From Owenia fusiformis (lineage: Eukaryota; Annelida; Polychaeta; Sabellida; Oweniidae), in NCBI GenBank assembly GCA_903813345.2, contig CAIIXF020000010.1:29384828-29444827 (forward strand): a stretch of 60,000 nt of DNA, read 5' to 3'. Below, piece by piece: positions 1-12,115 of this stretch. A model generated the notes under the pieces. The model made no database searches. It saw only the letters and a program-made list of their open reading frames with translations, and was not told where the DNA came from. The position numbers were made by a program, and so were the translations under genes. Numbering within the stretch: the first letter of the stretch is position 1; the number at the start of each line of letters is the position of its first letter.

Positions 1-65
1 TCGTGTTAATCATTTGAATAATATATGAATTAATAATATTACATTAAATTCCTCAAACATGCCAA

Positions 66-290
66 AGGATGAGTCGTCCAGGTGATGAGTTGTCCAGGGG
101 ATGAGTTGTCTAGGGGATGAGTTGTCCAGGGGATGAGTTGTCTAGGGGATGAGTTGTCCAGGGGATGAGTTGTCTAGGGGATGAGTTGTCCAGGGGATGA
201 GTTGTCTAGGGGATGAGTTGTCCAGGGGATGAGTTGTCTAGGGGATGAGTTGTCCAGGGATGAGTTGTCTAGGGGATGAGTTGTCCGGTT
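66..290. repeat. Minisatellite, 16-17 bp unit with alternating C/T variant
   Basis: Roughly thirteen tandem copies of a unit reading GATGAGTTGTCCAGGG or GATGAGTTGTCTAGGGG. The variants with TCC and TCT alternate regularly over most of the array, so the true period is a 34-bp dimer. The first copies are more divergent (GAGTCGTCC). It lies upstream of the visible receptor kinase exons, probably in an intron. Confidence 0.95.
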
Positions 291-1733
291 ACCATTGACA
301 GTACATTGGCTACAGCTTGTTAACCTCTGTAGTGACTAGTGACCCTAGAAATGAAAAAATAAAACTCAGAGTTATAAGTTTTACGGCCACTCTAGTTAAA
401 TATCTGGATACCTAGTACGGAGATCGTATATTTTCTACGACTGTCGTAGGAATTTACTGATTTCAGGGATGCGAGAGGAAACGGGGGACGTTTATTTGAG
501 CCCTAAGATAAAAAAGTCACACGAAGCCCCCATGGGGTACAAATTCCCCCCCCACTTGTAAAATCTTTATTAGTAAAGCTAAGATGTTCAAACTTTCCCG
601 AATATATTTTATTCAATTATCTACTTTATGATGTAATATTTTCAACAACCATATGTAAGATTACGTAATTTTATTCTAGAAACAACACATGGTAGAATTA
701 GCGATATTCCCCGTTTATTTTGTCTCTTGGAGTTGATGATTGCGTGTCATAAAATAAAGTAATCACCACATGTATATTTTTGCTGATTTTTACAGAATAT
801 ATTGTTTATCTGTAGCTCCAGCTACTGAGAATTTGAAGATCCTACCTGATGCCTATAAAAGGTTTTAGAGAAAAACTCAACTGTGTGTGGGTTTTGTACC
901 CCCTCATGGCTTCTAGGGTTAATGGATAACACGCGTTTCATTTAAACTTGAGAGATCTGATAAAAACTTTAGAGTGTAAGGGCATGCTTACGAATTTTAA
1001 AGAGAGAAAAATAAGGAAAAAATCATTTCCAGGAGGTACAGGAGGTGGACGCAGGACGATGGCTTAACCCTTGGTCGATTTATGTCAATAGAATAACATC
1101 GATCCTTAAACTGAATGGAATCATAATGGCGGTATCTCATTTTCAGTCAATATTAATAAAAGGCAAATCGATTGAGTGTGACCTGAATATAAAAAATATG
1201 CAACCTTTAAAGTGGAGAACTTATTTGAGAAAAAATAAAACATTATAGATCTTACCTTCTTTCACCAATGAATCCTCTACTCGGTAATAAGAGGGACTGG
1301 TGCATAATACACGAGTCTGACGATACATTTTATCCGTTAGCGTAATTGTTTGCAACATTGGCCGAATGTGTTTGTTTTTCGAGCACATTTTTTTTAAAAC
1401 ATCAGTAATTATCTACCATTCTAATATGATACGTGACGCCACAATATATAGCTAGAACAATTGATATACTGGTCTATACTGGAGTATGTATGACCGCTAA
1501 AATTCACAAATGCAAATAGTTGTGTTTTTTGTCTGTATATCATATTATAATCGTAACAAAGACCTCGATTTTATGATTTATGTTAAATATATGACCTCAA
1601 AATTAATTCTGGCTATTGCCAAAGACCTCAATCGCTTAACGATTTCGGTCTTTTAACAATTAACAGAATAAAAGTTTAGGTCATATAATGGGCCATAAAT
1701 CATTAAATCTTTGTCTTTATTCCTTAAATATAG
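291..1733. other. Non-coding stretch upstream of the visible kinase exons
   Basis: No convincing exon is seen. Short open frames (for example 1045-1248) have no recognisable domain and lack splice context. Because the first visible exon starts in phase 1 after an acceptor at 1732-1733, this stretch is most simply intron sequence of the receptor tyrosine kinase gene, whose earlier exons must lie to the left of the window or were missed. Confidence 0.5.
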
Positions 1734-4700
1734 GACCACCTGAAAAGCCAAACAGCGTAAAGGTTATAACTGCAATTACAACAGCAGTGTCGCTGTATAT
1801 CCAATGGACACCTGGTTACAACAATGGAAAACCTCAAACATTTTCTGTTGAGTATCGGAAGATCAAAGAAACACTATGGACAGAGTGCAGGAAAAACATT
1901 CCAGATCCTCCCCCTCTACCATTTAAGGTCCATCCACTTGAAAGTAATACATCGTATGTATTTAGAGTGAATACATGGAATGCCGAAGGATTTAGTGAAT
2001 ATACGGAGCCATCAGAAATAGGAACTACGTGGGCATTACCGAAGAGTAATGAAATCAACCCTAGCTTTTTAAAGGATGGGAATAACATAATTGTGACTTT
2101 TAACAATTATCCGATAAATTGCACTAGTATCACTATATATTGTTGCGACCCAAAGGTAGTAACTAACTGTATAACAAAGAACGTTACAGACTTTGGAGAA
2201 ACACCCAAAGAGGTAGTGATAGAAATCGAAGATGAGATGAAGTACACAGTGGCCTTTCATTATTATCAGCGGGATGACATCATCCATCAGTCTCAACCAC
2301 AAATTGCAGAACAAAGTAACAATTAACTTTGTATTCATAATCCTTTTTCGATCGTTCTGTGTTTATATTATAAGATGTTTACGCTTTGCATATTAATTAA
2401 GATTTCCCCACACCATATTCTGCAAGTTTTATAGACTGAGATGAAATATGAATGAAATGATCATTTTATCATGACAATAATCCATTTTCTTGGAACCTTC
2501 TTATCTAAAATAATTTAATTATGCTATTGAATCCGTTCTAACCAACATTGTTCCATGTCTTCAAAATGCTATTTAAGAGAAAACAACGGCCAATGTAGGG
2601 GCAATAGTCGGAGGTGTCTTCGGGGGACTGTTTCTAGCTGCATTGGTTGCGTTCATTATTGCTTTTCTATTGCGGAGAAGACGATTCACTAGAACAACAG
2701 GTAATACCAAATGTGGTTTAATAGAAATTTTTAATATACATTTGTAGATGTCTGTCTTTTACAATATATATTGATCTAAATCAATAACACTTTACAAGGA
2801 TATATTGAATGTCGTACAATAACAACTGAGGTTTACTTTATTAAATATTATTTAGAAAAAGACGGAAACCGTGACCAAAAACTAAAGGAAATTGAACAAA
2901 ATGGTCCACCTGCTATTGGAGGTTCGGATAACTCAGCTTATGAAACTATCGAAAGGTGTGATCCACACGAAGAAAGGGTTTGTCAATTTTTAGATGCTAG
3001 TTTCTAACCTTACGGATATAATGATGGTGTTTTTTTGTAAATACGCTTGCAACTTGCAACTATTTTAAGATAATTGCATATTTCAATCGGTTAGTATGTG
3101 GAGATATTGAAAAGTTTAATAAAGTATTTGCAATTGAAACCAATGTAGTGTTGGTTTTAAAATGTCATATTACATTTTTAAACACGATAGACATATGACA
3201 CGGTACCTAAAGAGAACTTTGAGATTTCTTCAAGTCAGCTGAAACTTGAAAGGGAAATTGGCAAGGGAGAGTTTGGTGTGGTATGGAAAGGTCAAGGAAA
3301 AAACATACCAATGTGTGATAAAGTTGTAGATGTAGCCATCAAGACTCTCAAAGGTAAGATCCAGACAATCACAAAATAAACATATGAATTTGAACTGTTA
3401 AATCAATGAACGGTGGATTACATAATACGGACAGAATTTATGAGGTTTCGTACCTAATTCATTTGCATGGTTATTTGCGACAATGGTCACTATCTGTTCA
3501 GTTTGAAATCACAGTGATATTGTTCAAATATTGTACAAATAAACTGTTTTTGTATAATTTCATTTTAAATGCTGTATATATATTCTATACGTGTATCGAA
3601 ATTGTTTATCTGTTCCATAGTTTACTATATATCTAGTATTATAAGATATGAACATACAGTTTATCATTCTGTAGATCCGAGTGAGAAAAACAAAGGTGAC
3701 TTCTTAAAAGAACTGGAAGTTATGAAACTGCTCAGTCATCCTAACGTTGTAAGTCTCATTGCATGCTGCACCAAAAAAGGTAAGCAAATGTTTAAAACAA
3801 CATGTTACCATCGAAATGATGTAGCAATAACTGGAAAGGTTGTATGATATGTGTCTTCTTCGAGACAAACTGTATGTTCATCTCAAAATGTGTGCCAATA
3901 TAATTTGCTCCAAAACCATCACCATAAATAAATCATAATAATTCCAGACCCATACTATATTGTTGTTGAATACATGGAAAATGGTTCCGTGAAAGATTTT
4001 CTTAAAAAGAACAGAGCCGATGGAAACAAGGTGTATGACAATCTCCACTCGGGAACAAAGTCACTCACGTCAAGGCAGCTGTTACTATTTGCACGGGATG
4101 TAGCAAACGGGATGTCTTGTTTGGAATCATACAAGGTAATGCGACTTAAACCAAATACTTATACTCTGCTTTCAAAATCGGTAAAACTTTGTTTAATGAA
4201 TTGCAATTATTTTTCAATTTGCATACTGAAATACTGAGTTTTGGTAAAATGGTGAAAAGTCGCATATTAACCATCATAGCTGTATAAACATAAACAACGT
4301 TAACATATTTTATAGATCATTCATAGAGATTTGGCAGCCAGGAATATCTTAGTTGATAAAGAATTAAGGGCAAAGGTTTCTGACTTTGGGTTCGCCAGAG
4401 ATGTTGGAGAGGATGGTACCTATGAGAGAGGATCACAGGTATGATTGATGAATTTGATCTCACTCCTATCAATGCCGTTGTCTAAGCTGATCATTTTAAA
4501 CAAAATCTAAGGTTTTACTCAAATATCTTATAATTCAACCTGTCATCTCAATGTACAGGGTGTTTCATAATGACCGTCCCCCCATCCACAGCCAATCCTA
4601 GATCACGTGGCCCCAGTCTATATATCATAGAAAAGGTTATTCAATTCTGGACTTATGTGCCAAATTCTAGCATGACTGGTCGATGAGAATGTAATTTGTA

Positions 4701-6005
4701 AACTTATGTTTGATAATCACTATACCCTCAGTTTGTGTGATTTGTGGCTTCCATTTCTAATGGATTTTAAGAGAGGAGCATAGTTGCTATATATAATCTA
4801 TTGAATCACCAATAGCTATCTGGGTATTTCTTTGAAATATTTAATACTTTTGTCTTTCAAATATCATTGGGATATATCCTCAGCATCCATCAAATGTTAT
4901 AAGTTGTACATTACTATAGATAATAGTGTATTGAGGCATGATTATCATAGCTGTTTGCAGGGCATGTGGCTAATTTTGGAAAAAAGTAGATATCAGATTC
5001 TATGCTTGAGGTAAAATGGGTACCTTGTGTAGAGGTATGTAGCAAGTTGTAAAGACTGTTGAGCTTATTCAAAATTATTTTAATTAGTCCAGAATTGAAC
5101 AAGCTTTCATATGATATATAACATATGCTGGTATGCTATTTGGGTTTGGTGGTTGATGGAGGGACGGTCATTATGAAACACACAGTATACATGATAGCAT
5201 AAATATAATTTGTTCATACAGAATAACTTGAATAGAATCATATATTCTAAAAAAAACATTTTTAAGGATCAGTCTTGTCTTTCAAGGGTAAATTGCCTAT
5301 TCGTTGGATGGCTATCGAATCACTGATCTACAACTTGAGCACATGCAAGAGTGACGTTTGGAGTTATGGTGTTCTGTTATGGGAGATCATAAGTCTGGGT
5401 AAGTATATAATTTACAATTAAAATGGCACCATGAACATATTTAACAGCAATTCGTTTTCATTAAGGTAATTAAGATAAAGCCATTTGTGTTTAATGAAAA
5501 AGGGTTAATTCTTTATGGAGCATAATACACTTTTTATACGTGTTATACAGGTGCGACACCATACCCTGGTATGGGAGCCCGTCAGATCATGAAAGACATA
5601 GGTCGAGGATACAGGATGGAAAAACCTAAACAATGTGATCAACAAATGTAAGTTGCCTTTGCGTATATATGAAATTTTATTTGACATTGTATGTTTTAAA
5701 ATTAGTACTGTAGATAGAATTGAAAGTGCACGAATACAGCTGTATAATAAGTGTAAAAACAATTCATCCTCAACACCTGGGGTATAATACTTGGAATGCA
5801 CAAAGTAATTTGTTTCAGATACGAATTGATGTTGAAGTGTTGGAATGAAAGTCCAGAGAAGAGACCTGAGTTCAAAACAATTGTTCAGACGGTGAACAAC
5901 ATTATTGAAGGAAACCATGATGATTATGTAAAGTTAGATGCAATTCCAGAACATATTTATGTCAATTTCCCAAAAATGGATGATGAACTAAATGAACGTA
6001 TTTAG
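1734..6005 (+). CDS. Receptor tyrosine kinase with fibronectin III ectodomain (5' partial)
   Basis: Ten exons can be joined in frame: 1734-2315, 2578-2700, 2856-2977, 3191-3353, 3675-3779, 3948-4135, 4316-4438, 5287-5398, 5551-5647, 5819-6005 (599 codons plus stop). Exon 1 encodes a fibronectin III domain (motifs SLYIQW and [14 protein letters not shown]). Exon 2 encodes a transmembrane helix followed by LLRRRR. The kinase has the glycine loop GKGEFG, VAIK lysine, HRDLAARN catalytic loop, [13 protein letters not shown] and [12 protein letters not shown], so it should be an active tyrosine kinase that signals across the plasma membrane. HRDLAARN and the P+1 sequence favour tyrosine specificity. 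The C-terminal tail holds IYVNF, a possible Grb2 SH2 site. The family resembles FGFR/VEGFR/Tie-like invertebrate receptors, but orthology cannot be assigned. The signal peptide and further ectodomain exons are not in the window. Confidence 0.9.
4556..5185. mobile_element. TA-flanked MITE (mariner-like ends) in a kinase intron
   Basis: Starts CAGGGTGTTTCATAATGACC and ends with the inverse sequence GGTCATTATGAAACACACAG; both ends are next to TA. The terminal inverted repeats are about 35-40 bp with a few mismatches. The 630-bp interior has no transposase. The element sits in the kinase intron between exons 4316-4438 and 5287-5398 and does not touch the splice sites. TA duplication and CAGGGTG ends are typical of Tc1/mariner-derived MITEs. 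Confidence 0.85.
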
Positions 6006-6531
6006 GCAACTGATCATGTTTACAATATGGCACAAAAGACGATGTTATGTTCCAGTATAGTCTGCCATTCATCAATACGGCTAATATTGTAAACAAAAGC
6101 ATCGTTAAAACCTTGGAACAATTCACGTATTAATTCTGGATGAAAAACATTCTAATCATCTTGGGAGATGAATTTGGCATTTGAATATATAGTGCTGTAG
6201 ATCTGAAGCTTTTTATTCACTACTTATCCAAGAAAACGCGTTCCACATCTTGTTTGTAATGATGTCCAGAGTGCTGGTCGCTCCATACGCCCCCAATGCG
6301 CAACATCATCTATACAGTACTGTTTGTTTTGAAAACAGCGCTGTCTAGCACTGTTTTAGAAACTACGCTGTTTGATGCTGTTTGGTGTGTGTATGTGTGT
6401 TTTTGAAAAAATATTGTAATTTGATATCTATTTGGAAACATTATAGTAACGTACCCTGTATGAACATGATATAAATGATACGTTGGTAGAATATTACAAC
6501 TACTGGTGTTATGTAGATTAATATATATATA
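6006..6531. other. Kinase 3' flank, no gene seen
   Basis: Follows the stop codon of the receptor kinase and probably includes its 3' UTR. Only a short GT-rich tract near 6385-6405 stands out. No open frame with a recognisable product was found. Confidence 0.5.
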
Positions 6532-7635
6532 CAGGGTGGTCCAAAAAAATTGGAACATTTGTTAATTGAACACAAAACCTTTATTGTTCCTCTAAAATGC
6601 ACCAAAATTTCACTGAACATAGTTCAGTCACTTATCTCTCTGATGTAAAGTTTATAGGTGCAAACCACAAACTTAAGTTAATGCATTAAACTAGTCAATG
6701 TTTGATATGACCCCATTTTCTTAAATATACACTTGTCAATTTCGCAGCTACTTTTTCAAGTATTCTTTATTTCAAAGCTTTAATGAACATGTTATTTGCT
6801 ATACGCATTTTATAAAATCATATTTAGTTGACATGAGGTATTAACATCTATGGTTTACTGGAAAACTATTGTGTTATTGTCAACTTAAGAATACCCCGAA
6901 TCATTATTTTTATTTAAGGGTAGGAAAGAAAGAACATGTCAGAGGTGAGTGATTGCATAACCCATACAGCTACTAAACTGACAAAATCATTGTTTCCACT
7001 TTTCAGTAGAGGGGAAACGGACTAGTTATTTACAAGGCTTTATTGAAGATCACCTCTAAGCACACATAATATAATATATCATTTGTGTTCTGGAAAACTA
7101 ACTCCTTTATGATATTGATATACATATATTGATATATTCAATGAATATTATTCATATTAGAACAAGAAAGGGGGAGGGGCTTCATTTACCAGTCAAAACA
7201 GACTGCCCTGGCCTCTTTCTGGAGAATATTCAATCAGTAATATATCCAACAACAGGCATCAAAATATGCTTGATACCCATCAATTTGGGTAAAAAATGTC
7301 GAATATGTTCATATATTTGATCTTCCAAGGCAAACACAAGTAGTTTGTTCAAGCTGAATTTTTAATCGAGTTTGCTTGGACAAAATCATACGAACAGCAA
7401 AGTGAATGAATCATTTCAAAACTGAGTCCCAGGCTTCAACTTGTAATTCAGGAGAAAAGGGGTCATATCAAACATTCTCTAGTTTAATGGATTAACTTTG
7501 TTGTTCGCACCTATAAACTTTACATCAGATAAATAAGTGATTGAACAATACTCAGTACAATTTTGGTTCATTTTAGAGAAAAAATAATGATTTTGAGTTT
7601 AATTATCAAATGTTCCAATTTTTTGGACCACCCTG
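6532..7635. mobile_element. TA-flanked transposon with about 180-bp inverted repeats
   Basis: The left end CAGGGTGGTCCAAAAAAATT and right end AATTTTTTGGACCACCCTG are inverse and flanked by TA. Inverted similarity continues inward for about 180 bp (roughly 6532-6720 against 7455-7635), including the paired segments around ATGTAAAGTTTATAGGTGC and its inverse. The 1.1-kb interior has no transposase motif, so it is a non-autonomous mariner-type element with long repeats. It lies between the kinase and GPCR genes. Confidence 0.88.
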
Positions 7636-9100
7636 TAGAGGTTACCTAATGGGAGATTTTGATACAGGGTATATCTGATTACAATTACAATCGAAACATG
7701 AATATTTTATCTCAATTTAAAGTTCTTAACATTTACTGTTTTTTTAAATTGTACAGTTTTTAAGGATCTGACTTGCTTGCGGATGCCTGCTCGTTACACA
7801 GTCGAAATAGTAATCCATTTATCACAAAGGGGTAAAATTATGAAATTAATCATAATCATTTAATCCATAAAAGGGCAGATACGTTATTGCCTGCTTTTTA
7901 GACAGCTTTTACTTAAGTTATAATAATTATTTGACCATAAAAACAGATGCGTTTGTTTGGTCAATAAGAGGAAATAGAATGAAAGTAAAGTCGATCGGAT
8001 TATCTACTCTAAAGCTGTCATCAATCCACCCATAATCACCACATTTTTGATATGGTTAATGTACAAACAGATCGGGGGATATTACAAAGTTGATCTCCGA
8101 AAAGAATAAAATAACAAAATAACATTATGACAAATGGATTATGAGATAATCCCTTTCTTATTTTGTTATTTTTTTTCTTACCAGATATTTGTTGGAATAA
8201 TGCTTATCTATCGATAACGCAGATGCGAGTAGGAAGTTACAAGTTTCACCACCAGGTGGCTCGTTTGGGTCAGATAGTATGGCGGGTATAGTAGAACGTT
8301 TCATTTAATTTATATTACATCTGTTTCAGTGGTTCAGTTTTCATATACCCAATTATGTACTATCTAATAGTTATGCGAATTAATATATTTCTAGTAAAAT
8401 AAAATGTTATCTGTCCAATGCAAGAAAAGATATTTCAATTTTTGTGATTTTGTAGCATGGGGTCTATGGGGAATTAACCCGACCTGAAGTCGCATTTTCA
8501 AAAAATATTATATTTTCAAAGTTGATAAACAATTTTCGAAACCATTAATTACTTGATGTACTTTTACATAGAGGTTTCAAATATGACATCACTCTGACTG
8601 AATTTTGAATATTTAATGACGTAAATGAAGATTATATCTACACTGTTCGTACCTTTTTGGCAATTCGAGCATCTGAAATAATTCCATTTCTTCATCGATT
8701 CATTAAATTCAGGCATTTTATTTGTTCCTACTTTTTTATTCTTATCGAATAATCACATTTTAAGAAAGAAAATCTATGTAAGCCATTTTTTATCAGAAAA
8801 GAAGGATTCCCATGTTAAATTAAAATGTTTCAAAAAAGAACAAAACGGCCATTTACAATAGGTAAAACCAATATGTCTGTGTCAATTTGAGTGTCACAGC
8901 TTTTATTATTGTAGAATCCATTATTGGACATTAACTAACATGTCATGCATAGCTATAGATAGTACACGTATTTCCTGTACATCGAAAACCTATTTGTTAT
9001 GTCAGTTAAAAACAGAATCTTTGCACTGAATTCATTAAATCCAGCTTGTGACTACATCTAGTATTTTTAAAGAAGCATTGAGAGAGAGAGGGAGATAGCG
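7636..9100. other. Intergenic DNA, nothing recognised
   Basis: AT-rich sequence with no exon-like open frame, RNA gene or clear repeat. It separates the receptor kinase from the GPCR and may hold the GPCR promoter. A short GA-rich tract (GAGAGAGAGAGGGAGA) lies just upstream of the first possible GPCR start codon at 9101. Confidence 0.5.
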
Positions 9101-9195
9101 ATGACAAATCTTAACGATAGCATCTTGCATCAGGAGTTTGTCTCCGGAGCGGATTCGATAGAACGATAGCAAGCATCTATGCAACTCTAGGGTAT

Positions 9196-10044
9196 ATGTT
9201 GGTAGTTACGATATGGTTTGCAAACGGACTAGTTTTAGTTGCAATAGCAACAACGCCGAACCTAAGGAACATGACGAACCTTTTAGTGTTCAATGTATCA
9301 CTTTGTGATATGTTCACAGGGGTAACATTCATCCCATGTATCATTAGAAGCTTCATCAGCCCCCGTGGATCTGATTATAACAAACCGCTGTGCCTAAGTT
9401 GTCTAGGATTTTCGTCGCTCGTTTGTTCCGTTTCCTTGGAGACGCTTTTGGCTATCGCCGTAGAACGATATATTAAGATCGCACACGATCTGTCCTACTC
9501 AAAGATCATCACCAAGTTCAGGCTGATCGCTATCATCATCATCATCTGGACTAGTAATGCCGTTCTACATTGTAGTATTTTCATTTGGAACAATTACGAT
9601 TTGACGACGATTTTCCAAATCTGTAAACCTGTTAACGTCGCAAAAACAGCTTATCTTATCGTTGCCATGTCAACCATAGTCGTTGCTATGGGCATAATTG
9701 CTGTTCTATATGTGAAGATGTTTCTTACAGCTCGGAAGCAGAGGAATGAAATCGTCGCCGGAAATGTAAGTAATGATGCCGCGTGTAGTACAACAAGGGA
9801 CACGGAGTCAATGAAAACGATGGCTTTAGTAAACGGACTTCTTTATATATTTTGGGCACCGTTGTTTACTTTAGTATTTGCCCAGTGGTGGTTTGACGAC
9901 GAAACTGTACACTCAAGTTGGTTCAGACACGTGTATGCGAGTTTTGAACTTTTTCTTGTCGGAAACTCGTTTGTTAATCCAATTGTTTATGCAATCAGGA
10001 GCAAAGATTTCAAGGATTCATTTAAAAGACTCCTCAGACTGTAA
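9196..10044 (+). CDS. Rhodopsin-like (class A) GPCR, intronless
   Basis: A single open frame of 282 residues with seven hydrophobic segments. TM1 contains ANGLV, TM2 the LCD aspartate (residue 38), TM3 ends in ERY (90-92) which replaces DRY, TM6 has FWAP (219-222) and TM7 NPIVY (261-265), followed by KDFKDSFKRLLRL typical of helix 8. It should act as a G-protein-coupled receptor at the plasma membrane; the ligand cannot be inferred. The annotated ATG lies inside TM1, so the extracellular N-terminus is absent in this frame. Upstream at 9101 an ATG in another frame encodes MTNLNDSILHQEF with a possible N-glycosylation site, but it stops at 9167 before joining. The frame used here is open only from 9121. 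A one-base indel or a sequencing error is likely, so the gene may be a very young pseudogene. Confidence 0.85.
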   Translation: MLVVTIWFANGLVLVAIATTPNLRNMTNLLVFNVSLCDMFTGVTFIPCIIRSFISPRGSDYNKPLCLSCLGFSSLVCSVSLETLLAIAVERYIKIAHDLSYSKIITKFRLIAIIIIIWTSNAVLHCSIFIWNNYDLTTIFQICKPVNVAKTAYLIVAMSTIVVAMGIIAVLYVKMFLTARKQRNEIVAGNVSNDAACSTTRDTESMKTMALVNGLLYIFWAPLFTLVFAQWWFDDETVHSSWFRHVYASFELFLVGNSFVNPIVYAIRSKDFKDSFKRLLRL

Positions 10045-12115
10045 ACATTTGGGCTGTATTTGCGTATACACGCGTGTGCAATTCACTCGCACAGCACTTC
10101 TTAAATCCAGTAGGTATCACGAACAAGAACAATAAGCTCCGCGATGCAAATTGCATGCTCATATGCTTTCAACTACAACAGCTCATTCCGCTTTCCCAAC
10201 TTTTTCAGCACACTCGTTTCGGCCAATCGCAGGTGCACCACAGGAGTACAATATTGCAACACACGTTGGTGTCTTTGTGCGCTAAGATGAGTCGTATTTG
10301 TTTGAAACATGCCACCATGCAAAACACACCGTGGAGCCCATTGATCTTTTTCATGATAAGGCTTATAAAGTGACATCTAGGGACAGCAACATATATTTAA
10401 ATGTGGTAGCTTGAAGCTATGTACAGAGAAGTCAAATTGAGCCGGAACTATATGAGATATTACATGGATATTTTATTTCTTTCTGTGAAATGTTGATATA
10501 CTGTATTAATTAAAATGTCGTCATTGTTGTTTTTGTAGGTACATATACTATATGCTTATGTTTATATCTATTAACATACAAGCAGTGATATTATATATTT
10601 TTTCAAAATTGGTACCAAACGATTAACTTGTATAGTTGTATCGGCATTATTGTTTAATCACCAGCCCACATATTACATTTGGAAATATAAAATTGATGTT
10701 GATGTTTTATTGAAAATAGGTAATGACTATCTATAGCTGTTGTTTATGAATAAATTAGTATTGATAATACATTGATGTTAGTATTAACATTAAAGCGTCA
10801 TTATTTGACAGTACATCTCTTTTGATAAAGTCTCATTCATTCAATCTAAATGCTCGATTTAGGACCATTTATACATAATGGAAAATCCAACAATACAATG
10901 AAAAAATCCTACTTTTTAAAAATGGGGTATTTATAGGTAAAATCACCACATCATTTAAGTTTCATTATCACAATACGGGAACATAACACCAAGGGACACT
11001 TCATCGATGCAGAAGCCATTGCATCAGTCTTTACAACATATGTTAAAGAATAAACATGACTTGACGTTGATAACCAATACTCATAACATCAAAAAAGTTC
11101 CACATAAACACAATTCTACCATGGCCATCAGCTTGATATGATAGTGTCACAGCAAATATGTTGGCATATATATCTCCCTTGATATTACCAGTTCATTATA
11201 TTCTTATTTTTACAATATTGTAACTCATGGAAATAATAAAAATATGCTACGAAAAATAAAAAATATTTTACACTAATGCATCATGTTTCTATAAATGTTG
11301 AAACCACATTTGTTATTTGAGAGAATTTAACTATTTTATCCACATTTTGCACTTTGAATCGTAAATTACTTCTCCGATATGTATAACTTATTACGGACCT
11401 TTTGGGGATATTATATTTGAGATTGTAAGGAATATATTGCTAGAAACATCATCTCATTAACTCTCTTCAAGGTCTGATACTCAGTCTTTAATCTAAAAAA
11501 TGAATAGGCAGGTCGTCTAGCACTGATATACACACAATGTGTTTTTGTCAATTTATTTATTGATAGCATGTTAATATGGGTTAAAGGTGTAACTTGTTCT
11601 GTTTTCGTCAGATCCACCACAGATTATATTGTTCCTGGGATTACGTCCCGCATTAGAACAGCGGTACTCTACTCCATCACTGATGTGCAAATTAATTTAA
11701 ATAAAAATAAAATAATTCAAAGTCTCGTGGAATCATTAAATCCTGCATTATTCATTCCATGAGTATGTGATGCCTGTCCATCTCTTGATCTAATGATATC
11801 ATTCTTTAAACTCGAGACTTCATTCTGCAAAACAGATTTGGTGTGATTAAGATTCAGGTAAATTGTTGTTAAATTTTGACAATATTATATTTTTCATTGA
11901 TTGTATCATGACACCAACATTTCTTAAAATAAATGAGATGATCAAAGCACAGAGAACTCTCTGAAAAGAGACTTTGTTAGTGAAATAATGCATCGGTTAT
12001 CAAAATCTAATCCTTTAGCTAGAAGAATATCAAAGCGTTTCTTTTCATAGCGACTAGCCCACATTTGAAACCATTGCCTTCGTGAAAATGAACTTAATAA
12101 ATCTGAAATAAACCC
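10045..12115. other. Intergenic DNA between convergent genes
   Basis: Lies between the stop codons of the GPCR (+) and the SLC5-like gene (-), so it contains both 3' flanks. Small open frames occur (for example 11568-11762) but show no domain, codon signal or splice context. No structured RNA or repeat family was recognised. Confidence 0.5.

Noticed and set aside
66-290. CRISPR-like array
   Set aside because: The repeats are contiguous with no variable spacers; it is a minisatellite in an animal genome.
1834-2338. Minus-strand open frames opposite the fibronectin III exon
   Set aside because: Shadows of the real plus-strand exon, which has consistent splice phase and domain motifs.
11568-11762. 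Open frame of 64 residues in the GPCR-SLC5 interval
   Set aside because: No domain, splice context or codon signal; expected by chance in this composition.
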